From: Rhodospirillales bacterium
GTDB lineage: Bacteria; Pseudomonadota; Alphaproteobacteria; Acetobacterales; Acetobacteraceae
Assembly (NCBI GenBank): GCA_903644035.1
Contig: CAHJXG010000029.1
Coordinates: 1 to 5,946 of the forward strand
Direction of reading: 5' to 3'
DNA length: 5,946 nt
The position numbers and the translations under genes are program-made. The notes beneath the pieces were generated by a model. It worked only from the letters and a program-made list of their open reading frames with translations, had not been told where the DNA came from and ran no database searches. Below are positions 1 through 4,868 of the stretch, one piece after another; positions within the stretch are counted from its first letter, which is position 1, and every line of letters starts with the position of its first letter.

Positions 1-1
1 G

Positions 2-157
2 CCTGATTTTGCTGAGGGCGGCTTTGGCCCAAACAGGCTCTACTCCACTTGGGACAAGACTACACCAGCTGCGCATCTCGGAACGAGTGCTAGAATTCCG
101 GTGTGGGATCAACAGTTTACACCTGAAGCGTGCTTTCCTGCCCGTTCTTTAGCGTGA
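2..157 (+). other. Possible 3' end of an unrecognised coding region
   Basis: An open frame enters from the left edge and stops at TGA 155-157, giving 51 codons. It includes the readable stretch GFGPNRLYSTWDK. I do not recognise a family, and 51 open codons at the edge of a window can occur by chance. No domain, signal or membrane segment is visible. It sits next to a decayed IS3 fragment, so it may be the tail of a gene interrupted by insertion or rearrangement. Confidence that it is truly coding is low. Confidence 0.2.
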
Positions 158-228
158 CCCCCAGAGAGCGTGAGCCAGATCAGGCTCATGAGTGCACGCC
201 CAGCCGCGGATGAGTGCAAGCCGCTACA

Positions 229-303
229 ACTATCCTGCAGAAGGACCACCGCCTCGCGCTGAAACTTATCCGTGAACTCTCGTCGCGTCTTCTTCGTCGT
301 CAT
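229..303 (-). pseudogene. IS3-family transposase OrfA, N-terminal remnant
   Basis: Read on the minus strand from ATG 303, the first residues are MTTKKTRREFTDKFQREAVV followed by LLQD. This matches the usual start of IS3-family OrfA proteins, which are about 90-100 residues with an N-terminal helix-turn-helix that binds the element ends. A good Shine-Dalgarno (GGAGG, complement of 309-313) lies five bases before this ATG, which favours it over the in-frame GTG at 309. Similarity stops near base 229, just before the residues that normally continue into the recognition helix. The frame stays open to 109, but that tail (LTLSGGHAKERAG and so on) is not OrfA-like. No orfB is present. The gene is thus truncated and cannot make transposase. 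The upstream bases up to about 355-363 probably belong to the element's left end. Confidence 0.6.
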
Positions 304-363
304 CGGCACCTCCGCTCCCGTAGGAGCTTACGCGAGGTGTCCACCGTAACGGAGGAGGAGCAG

Positions 364-593
364 TCCGCGGTCACTTGCCGCCAACACCCGGGTTCGCAAG
401 TCGTGCGAATAGGCCTGACCTCAAACCCGATCCCTAGCAGCCGCTCATTGACACACTGTTGCCTCCAGGTCTTTGGGACCATCGAGAGATTCAACCCTCA
501 CGCGGGGGCAGGTGCGACGGCGCTTCTTCGACCTGATGCCCAAGTTAGGCACCAACCTGTCCGACAATACGGCGTAGATCTGGTTTCCACCCT
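364..593. other. Stretch with no supported gene
   Basis: Open frames here exist on both strands (plus frame to 603, minus frame 300-494). None shows a recognisable domain, a ribosome binding site or a convincing start, and the base composition is less GC-rich than the hydrolase genes. No hairpin followed by a T-run and no tandem repeats were seen. It is most simply read as rearranged flanking DNA beside the IS3 remnant. Confidence 0.4.
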
Positions 594-619
594 ATGCCGA
601 TAAACGGCCGAGGCGGAGC

Positions 620-797
620 ATGCACAAATCTACAATTGCGAAAGCCATGGACCGCCTGCTGCTGGAGGAACCCGGCCGGCCCGGCGCGGCCCGCCGGATT
701 GCGGTCCGGGATCAGCTACGCGCGGGGCTGGGTCGAGCACAACCTCATCAACGACAACGACGGTGAGTTCGTGTTCGTCGGGATCGAGATGAAATGA
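620..797 (+). pseudogene. Short ORF fragments, possibly a frameshifted gene tail
   Basis: Two overlapping plus-strand frames look more protein-like than the surrounding sequence. One starts at ATG 620, behind a plausible GGCGGAG ribosome binding site. It encodes 48 residues beginning MHKSTIAKAMDRLLLEE, which resembles a helix-turn-helix recognition segment, and ends at TGA 764-766. The other frame, ending at TGA 795-797, reads ARGWVEHNLINDNDGEFVFV before the last residues GIEMK. A single frameshift near 690-720 would join them. I cannot name the family. The first part could come from a winged-helix or plasmid/phage regulatory domain, but that is only an impression. It converges on the hydrolase gene, whose stop is 16 bases away. 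Confidence 0.25.
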
Positions 798-812
798 GCC
801 AGCCTGGGGACA

Positions 813-1874
813 TCAGCCGCGCAGCTGGCCGAGGAACGCCCGCACCCGTTCGGTGATGTAGGCATATTCCGCCGTGCCCTGCGGCAATCCGCCGCCGGAG
901 TGGCCGCGGATCGTCGGGATTTCCGCATAGGTCGCGTCGTGCAGGCCCTTATACAGCTCGCGCGTCAGATAGCCCGGCACGGTTCGGTCGGTCATGCTGG
1001 GCAGCAGCAGCGCCTTCGCCTTGACCTGCCCCAGCGCCTTCATCATGTCGCCGCCGAACGGCTTCGACGCATCATGCATCTTGCTGGCCCGGTAGCGCGA
1101 CAGCATGCTGTTGGCGTCCCAGTTCTGCACCCATGCCTCTGCCGCATCCTTCTGCGCCTGGGCCAGCCCGGCCGCATCGAGGGTCGCCAGATACTCGTCG
1201 CTGGTGGTCCAAGGAAAATAGATCAGCGCGGCCCTCCTGATGCCCTCGGTCGGGTTGGTGGCATAGGCGCCGTCCTGGTAGTTTGGATCGAGCGTGATCG
1301 TGCCGTAGAAGGCGTCGAAGATTGCGCCGAAATGGTTGTCGCTGCGCGCCGCAGGGACGATCAGGATCAGGCCGCGCATGACGTCGGGGAAGTTGATGCC
1401 CCACTCGACGCCCTGGAACGAGCCCATCGACGAGCCACTGACCGCGAGCAGCCGGGTGAGGCCCAGCCCGCGGGTGACGAACTCGTGCTGCACCCGCACC
1501 ATGTCGCGTATGGTGTATTCGGGGAAGCGTGCGCCGAGGCCGTCCTTCGGCTGGGACGAGGTGCCGCCGCCGATCGGGTCCGCACCGATGACGAAGTACT
1601 TGTCGGTGTCGTATGCCTTGCCTGGCCCGATGTAGGCGTCATACGAGTGCCGGCTGCCGCTGGTGCCCGGCACCAGCAGGATGGCGTTGTCCTTGGCGTC
1701 GTTCAGCTTGCCCCAGGTGACGTAGCCGACCCTCATGGACGGGATTTCGCCCCCGTTCTCGAATGCGTAGTGGCCGATGTCGAACACCGCCTCGGTCTGC
1801 GTCCGGGCGACGGTGGGCAGCAGCAAGGCGGCGATGAGCAGGAAGCGCGACAGGACGCGGCTGCGGAACGGCAT
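813..1874 (-). CDS. Exported MetX-like alpha/beta hydrolase
   Basis: This 353-residue protein belongs to the alpha/beta-hydrolase superfamily, in the branch containing homoserine O-acetyltransferase (MetX). A Sec-type signal is visible: basic residues at 4-10, a hydrophobic core at 11-20 and a likely cleavage near 23-27. The fold's landmarks follow in order: oxyanion-region VPGTSG (68-73), nucleophile elbow SGSSMGS with Ser149, a helical cap around 180-285, Asp296 in SMTDRTVP, and His325 in RGHSGGG. The triad is complete, so catalysis is likely. True MetX enzymes are cytoplasmic, so export argues against methionine synthesis and for an esterase, amidase or similar hydrolase in the periplasm or outside. 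The substrate is unknown. The start at 1874 is supported by a strong ribosome binding site. It is divergent from the metallo-hydrolase gene, with which it may share control. Family call is confident; function is not. Confidence 0.88.
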   Translation of the reverse strand: MPFRSRVLSRFLLIAALLLPTVARTQTEAVFDIGHYAFENGGEIPSMRVGYVTWGKLNDAKDNAILLVPGTSGSRHSYDAYIGPGKAYDTDKYFVIGADPIGGGTSSQPKDGLGARFPEYTIRDMVRVQHEFVTRGLGLTRLLAVSGSSMGSFQGVEWGINFPDVMRGLILIVPAARSDNHFGAIFDAFYGTITLDPNYQDGAYATNPTEGIRRAALIYFPWTTSDEYLATLDAAGLAQAQKDAAEAWVQNWDANSMLSRYRASKMHDASKPFGGDMMKALGQVKAKALLLPSMTDRTVPGYLTRELYKGLHDATYAEIPTIRGHSGGGLPQGTAEYAYITERVRAFLGQLRG

Positions 1875-1882
1875 GATGACTG

Positions 1883-1890
1883 TCCTCCCT
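1883..1890 (-). promoter_or_regulatory. Ribosome binding site of the alpha/beta hydrolase
   Basis: On the minus strand the bases read AGGGAGGA, close to a full anti-16S match, eight bases before ATG 1874. This fixes the start. Directly upstream, GGCCGG (1892-1897) and CCGGCC (1904-1909) can pair around a six-base loop. The resulting hairpin in the leader could influence access to the site, though such GC-rich pairs are common at this composition. Confidence 0.7.
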
Positions 1891-1916
1891 TGGCCGGTCT
1901 ACGCCGGCCGCCGGCA

Positions 1917-1922
1917 ACTATA
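1917..1922 (-). promoter_or_regulatory. Candidate -10 element for the alpha/beta hydrolase gene
   Basis: The minus strand reads TATAGT here, five of six matches to TATAAT, about 43 bases upstream of the ATG. At 17-base spacing the -35 position reads CTGGCG, a poor match, so the promoter would need an activator or an alternative sigma factor. The palindromes just upstream (1924-1961) would overlap its spacer and -35 region. Confidence 0.3.
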
Positions 1923-1923
1923 G

Positions 1924-1961
1924 GCGGTCCGATCCGCGGCGCCAGACTGCGGTCCGACCGC
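1924..1961. promoter_or_regulatory. Paired GCGGTC palindromes, possible operator
   Basis: The nine bases GCGGTCCGA occur twice, at 1924-1932 and 1949-1957, 25 bases apart. Each copy heads a palindrome. The second, 1949-1961, is perfect (GCGGTC, one central C, GACCGC). The first, 1924-1937, is GCGG-TCCGAT-CCGC, the same arms with one extra base. They lie between the two divergent starts and abut the -10 candidate of the minus-strand gene. This arrangement suits two dimers of a repressor or activator. No regulator gene is present in the window to pair with it. High GC content raises the chance of coincidental palindromes. Confidence 0.35.
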
Positions 1962-2068
1962 GCGTTGTCGCCACAAACTGATCTCGGGGTGACGCGGCGT
2001 CGGGTAAGTTCTTGGACTGAGCCCATCCCAAATCGCGCCTGGCGGTCTAGCCGTGTCGCTGCCGGACA

Positions 2069-2077
2069 TGACATAAT
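2069..2077 (+). promoter_or_regulatory. Candidate extended -10 for the metallo-hydrolase gene
   Basis: The bases TGACATAAT fit an extended -10 (TGn followed by a five-of-six match to TATAAT), 49 bases before ATG 2127. There is no convincing -35 at 17 bases, which extended -10 promoters can tolerate. It stands out because the surrounding DNA is GC-rich. Confidence 0.3.
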
Positions 2078-2126
2078 CCGGTGCAGCGCCACCCAGTCCC
2101 GGGTCGCGCGGGACCGGGGACACGTC

Positions 2127-3098
2127 ATGAGCGTAACACGCCGTTCAGCAGTCGGGGCTGGGCTCGCCGCCGCGGCACTGCCTTCCGCGCTCTCTTCGGC
2201 CACGGCGAGGGCGGCGCAGCCGCTCGCAACCGCGCAGGCGCCGGCGTTCTTCCGCTATCGCGTCGGCGACCTCCAGGTCACGGCGATCAGCGACGGCGTC
2301 GCGGTGCGCCCGTCCGAGGGCCTGGTGCCCAACGCGCCCGCGGGCGGATTGCAGCAGGCGCTGGCCGACCGGTTCCTGCCGACGGACAAGGTCACCATCT
2401 CGTTCACGACGCTGGTGGTAAACACCGGCACGAAGCTCGTGCTGCTGGATACCGGCAACGGTGACCTGGGGGCGCCAACGTCGGGCACCTGGCTGGCCAA
2501 CTTCCGCGCCGCCAGGTTCGATCCCGCCAACGTGGACACGGTGATCATCAGCCACTTCCACGGCGATCATATCAATGGCCTGCGCATGAAGGACGGCACG
2601 GCGCGGTTCCCTCGCGCCGAGGTCATGGTCCCGACGCCGGAATGGGCGTTCTGGATGGACGACGGCAACATGTCGCAGGCGCCTGCCGGCCTGAAGGGCA
2701 CCTTCGACAACAGCCGCCGGGTGTTCGGCCCGATGGCCAAGGACGTGACGCGCTACGAGTGGGGCAAGGAGATCGCGCCGGGGATCACGGCGGTGGACGC
2801 GCACGGGCATACGCCGGGCCATACGGCGTTCGCGATCGCGTCCGGCGCCGGCCGCCTGATGGCGCTGTCGGACACTACGAACGACCCCAACATCTTCGCC
2901 CGCAATCCCGAGTGGTCCGCGATATTCGACCAGGATGGGCCGGAGGCGATCAAGGCGCGCCGCCGCATGCTCGAGATGGCGGCCGCGGAAAAGATGCAGG
3001 TGTCGTTCTACCATGCGCCGTTCCCGGCCACCGGGTTCATGACGCGTGAAGGCAGCGGCTATGCGCTGGTTCCCGCGCCCTGGCGTCCCGAGGTCTGA
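2127..3098 (+). CDS. Tat-exported MBL-fold hydrolase, methyl parathion hydrolase/lactonase type
   Basis: This 323-residue metallo-beta-lactamase-fold enzyme carries the full binuclear metal site. The HFHGDH motif supplies His143, His145, Asp147 and His148, and the others are His232 in GHTPGH, Asp249 in ALSDT and His296 in FYHAPFP. This order and spacing closely match methyl parathion hydrolase and related lactonases, so the reaction is probably hydrolysis of a lactone, ester or phosphotriester. Aromatic residues near 173-176 (EWAFW) could line the pocket. The N-terminus TRRSAVGAG with a following hydrophobic stretch and ARA-A near 27-30 is a twin-arginine signal, consistent with folding around metal before export. 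The start at 2127 is chosen because the signal begins there and a GGGGA sits at 2116-2120. The frame is open upstream to 900, but that is antisense to the neighbouring gene. Substrate is not determinable; AHL lactonase or organophosphate hydrolase are both possible. Confidence 0.9.
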   Translation: MSVTRRSAVGAGLAAAALPSALSSATARAAQPLATAQAPAFFRYRVGDLQVTAISDGVAVRPSEGLVPNAPAGGLQQALADRFLPTDKVTISFTTLVVNTGTKLVLLDTGNGDLGAPTSGTWLANFRAARFDPANVDTVIISHFHGDHINGLRMKDGTARFPRAEVMVPTPEWAFWMDDGNMSQAPAGLKGTFDNSRRVFGPMAKDVTRYEWGKEIAPGITAVDAHGHTPGHTAFAIASGAGRLMALSDTTNDPNIFARNPEWSAIFDQDGPEAIKARRRMLEMAAAEKMQVSFYHAPFPATGFMTREGSGYALVPAPWRPEV

Positions 3099-3117
3099 AC
3101 AGCCCCACGCAGCAGCC

Positions 3118-3345
3118 GCAGACAGCATGCCCTTCAACAACGCCGCCGGGCGTGCGATCCGGCCCCTGGTGTTGGGACGCAAGAATTGGCTGTTCGCCGG
3201 CTCCGACGCAGGCGGCAACCGGGCCGCGGCAATCGCGTCCTTGCCGGAAAGCGCCAAGCTGGAGGGGATCGACCTAGCTGCACACCTGCACCACGTGCCC
3301 GGCACCATCGCTGACCACCCCGTAAGCCGCGGAAGAGGTGATGAA
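3118..3345 (+). pseudogene. IS66-family transposase TnpC, C-terminal remnant
   Basis: The frame reads FNNAAGRAIRPLVLGRKNWL, then FAGSDAGGNRAAAIASL, and ends with IADHPVSR and DE. This is the strongly conserved C-terminal part of IS66 TnpC (usually NNAAERAIRPLALGRKNWLFAGSDAGG...IADHPVNR.DELLPW). Only about 75 of the family's roughly 500 residues remain. The Glu in NNAAER, believed to be the third catalytic DDE residue, is Gly here. Other conserved positions have also drifted (for example LPESAK for LIETAK), and the DELLPW end is lost. No start, upstream tnpC or recognisable right terminal repeat is seen. The fragment starts about 20 bases after the metallo-hydrolase stop, so an IS66 event probably defined this edge of the hydrolase cassette. 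Confidence 0.8.
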
Positions 3346-3474
3346 ACGCCGCGCACGATGAACTGCTGCCGTCCGCATCAGGGGTGTGGCAAACGAAGTC
3401 GTCAAGTTCGCCGCATAGAGTCAGCAGCTCGCTCAGCGCGAAGTCTGCTGGATGCACCGGCGACGCCGCCCTGA

Positions 3475-3996
3475 ATGCGCACGAAGCGCACATCCTGTCC
3501 CTCGGCTTGCCGCTGCTTTGAGGGTAGTCCGATCCGCAAAGAAAATGATCGGCGTCCATTCGCTCCCCGCCCCTTCATTGCGCTGTCGGTAGGTCTACTG
3601 TCAGTCGTGTCCCAACTCGGAACAGGCCATCCAACCTCGGCCTTTGGACACGATCATGAACCTCAGCAGGTACTCCGCGCGGGAGACCAGACACTTACTG
3701 CGTTCGCGGCCTATGTAAGCTCGCTGCAGCCAGGACGGCAGATCGGAGTGGACTACATGTCTGCCAATGGTGGGCCACAGCAGGCGCAGCGCGTGGCGGT
3801 CACGGTCGGTGCGGGCGAACGCGTTGCGCCTACGCAAGCCGAGAAGCCAGCCCATGCCGGCATGTCCACAGGCAGCAAACTCGCGATCGAGGTCGGCGCG
3901 GCAGCGCTGCTCGGCTGCTACAAGCGCGGTTGCTTCAACCGATCCGCAACACAGCCCAGCAACTCCGTTTCCGAGAGGAGCAACCAGTTCCACTGA
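3475..3996 (+). CDS. Hypothetical exported protein with partial PDZ-like domain
   Basis: The open frame gives up to 173 residues, but residues 1-30 look non-native and no ribosome binding site precedes ATG 3475, so the true start is uncertain. Residues 33-48 (PFIALSVGLLSVVSQL) form a hydrophobic signal or anchor. Residues 66-112 (VLRAGDQTLTAFAAYVSSLQPGRQIGVD, then AQRVAVTVG) resemble the second half of a PDZ domain, which normally has a GD..L...G..L......L.PG..V.V pattern and binds peptide C-termini. The first half, with the ligand-binding loop, is missing. A short hydrophobic patch at 136-148 and a Cys pair (CYKRGC) follow, then a polar tail. It may be a truncated periplasmic protein left behind by the IS66 event. 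Codon use is less GC-rich than the hydrolases. Function unknown. Confidence 0.45.
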   Translation: MRTKRTSCPSACRCFEGSPIRKENDRRPFAPRPFIALSVGLLSVVSQLGTGHPTSAFGHDHEPQQVLRAGDQTLTAFAAYVSSLQPGRQIGVDYMSANGGPQQAQRVAVTVGAGERVAPTQAEKPAHAGMSTGSKLAIEVGAAALLGCYKRGCFNRSATQPSNSVSERSNQFH

Positions 3997-4053
3997 ATGC
4001 TGTTCTGAGACGTGGGCTCAACAAGCCTGAAAAGAGATGAAGGAACGCCAATC

Positions 4054-4287
4054 ATGAAAGCGCTGATTATAGCCCTCTCTGTCCTGGGTGCCGCACCGGC
4101 ATTCGCGCAGAATCCGCTGACCACCACTCAGAATCCACCCTCTGGAGGCTCGAGCGAGTCGACTCCGGAACCGACGAACAGCCTGCCGCAGGCAGCGGGA
4201 ACGGAAAAGCCGACACAGCAACCGGGATCAACCGTCGGCGACGCGGCACCGACGCAGTCTCCGGCGACAGCTCCGTCGAGTAAATAG
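4054..4287 (+). CDS. Small secreted Pro/Ser/Thr/Gln-rich protein
   Basis: This 77-residue protein starts at ATG 4054, supported by a GAAGGAA-like ribosome binding site at about 4038-4044. A clear Sec signal peptide covers residues 1-18 (MKALIIALSVLGAAPAFA, cleavage before Gln19). The mature 59 residues contain Pro, Thr, Ser, Gln, Gly and Ala in loose repeats (TTTQNPP, TEKPTQQPGS, PTQSPATAPS), with no Cys, no Trp and almost no hydrophobic residues. It should be disordered and soluble in the periplasm or outside the cell. I know of no named family. An in-frame ATG at 4012 would spoil the signal and is not used. It lies 57 bases after the preceding gene on the same strand and could be co-transcribed with it. 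Length and composition are common in alphaproteobacterial orphan proteins, so a specific function cannot be proposed. Confidence 0.65.
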   Translation: MKALIIALSVLGAAPAFAQNPLTTTQNPPSGGSSESTPEPTNSLPQAAGTEKPTQQPGSTVGDAAPTQSPATAPSSK

Positions 4288-4420
4288 CGCGGACACGGCC
4301 GCGGCTTCATCGGCGATAGCGCGATAAGAGACCGTTTTGCCGGCTTGCAGATACGACATTGTAAAGGTCCATCTGTGGCCGGCAAACGGCATGACCTTCG
4401 ACCTCGTGGTGCGAAGCGCT

Positions 4421-4469
4421 GATCCAGGCTGTTGATCCTGCCTTGGGCTGGTGCCACCGTCCCTGGATC
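4421..4469. repeat. Inverted repeat GATCCAGG/CCTGGATC
   Basis: Perfect eight-base arms lie at 4421-4428 and 4462-4469, 33 bases apart. There is no T-run, so it is not a standard terminator. It could be a protein-binding site or chance. It lies upstream of the IS66 tnpA. Confidence 0.3.
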
Positions 4470-4515
4470 GGTAATCACCTGGCGAGTGCCGCCTTTCGGG
4501 ATTGAAGCTGGCGGG

Positions 4516-4553
4516 TGATCTTAGCGGTGCTTGTATGAGCGTCGTTAAGATCA
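4516..4553 (+). repeat. Inverted repeat just upstream of IS66 tnpA
   Basis: TGATCTTAGCG (4516-4526) pairs with CGTTAAGATCA (4543-4553) with a single G-T wobble position, around a 16-base loop. The structure ends 15 bases before ATG 4569. Hairpins that hide transposase start regions from read-through transcripts are known in other IS families such as IS10. A similar role here is only an inference. It could also be an operator bound by a dimer. Confidence 0.4.
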
Positions 4554-4568
4554 GGGGCATGCCGCGGG

Positions 4569-4868
4569 ATGGAGATGCTCACCGGCGTTAAGCGTCGCCG
4601 TCGCTGGCGGCTCGAGGAGAAGCTGCAGCTCGTCGCCGAGTTGGAGCAGCCTGGCGCCTCGTTCGCCGATGTGGCGCGCCGGCATGAGGTCAGCCGCGGG
4701 CTGTTGTGGAACTGGCGCCGTCAGGTCCGGCGCGGCGAGTTGGTGCCGGAGCCGATGCCGGTGTTCACACCGGTGCAGATTACGGCCGACCCACCGCTTG
4801 CGCTGCCGGCGCCGAGCCCGAGCAAGGCGGCGAGCGCTTCTCTGAATAGCCGGATCGTGTGTGGATAA
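4569..4868 (+). pseudogene. tnpA: IS66-family TnpA, 3' end cut off by an IS21 element
   Basis: Residues 8-60 (KRRRRWRLEEKLQLVAEL, then SFADVARRHEVSRGLLWNWR and RQVRRGEL) are the helix-turn-helix region of IS66 TnpA, the small accessory protein needed with TnpB and TnpC for transposition. A proline-rich linker follows at 62-84. Full-length TnpA usually goes on with a conserved segment of the type IEIELADGRRLRV; here the frame instead reads SKAASASLNSRIVCG and stops at 4866-4868. That is where IS21 left-end sequence begins, so the gene is interrupted. The start could be ATG 4569 or the in-frame ATG 4575; neither has a strong ribosome binding site. Within the window no tnpB or matching tnpC follows, and they may lie beyond the IS21. 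The remnant tnpC at 3118 lies upstream, in the wrong order to be part of the same copy. Confidence 0.75.

Larger units (their letters stand above)
4288..4568. other. Gene-free spacer with inverted repeats
   Basis: About 280 bases separate the small secreted protein from the IS66 tnpA. Minus-strand frames (4128-4478, 4228-4560) are open but show no recognisable domain and overlap the real gene on the other strand. Two inverted repeats are present and listed separately. The left terminal repeat of the IS66 element should lie in this stretch, but I could not identify it with confidence. No rho-independent terminator was found after 4287. Confidence 0.4.

Noticed and set aside
798..829. Inverted repeat GCCAGC/GCTGGC between the convergent gene ends, as a terminator
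   Set aside because: Arms are only six bases with a 20-base loop and no T-run, and the repeat overlaps the end of the hydrolase coding sequence.
900..2126. In-frame upstream extension of the metallo-hydrolase, giving a 732-residue plus-strand open frame
   Set aside because: It runs antisense through the alpha/beta hydrolase gene, has Arg/Gly/Ala-rich composition without a domain, and would bury the Tat signal in mid-protein. High GC makes such antisense open frames common.
2145..3356. 403-residue minus-strand open frame
   Set aside because: It is antisense to the metallo-hydrolase and the IS66 remnant, is Arg/His-rich and shows no motif.
3134..3559. 141-residue minus-strand open frame with a readable stretch (PADFALSELLTLCGELDDFV)
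   Set aside because: Half of it is antisense to the IS66 tnpC remnant, there is no ribosome binding site, and I recognise no family. The stretch at about 3360-3470 could be checked by a homology search but is not supported as a gene here.
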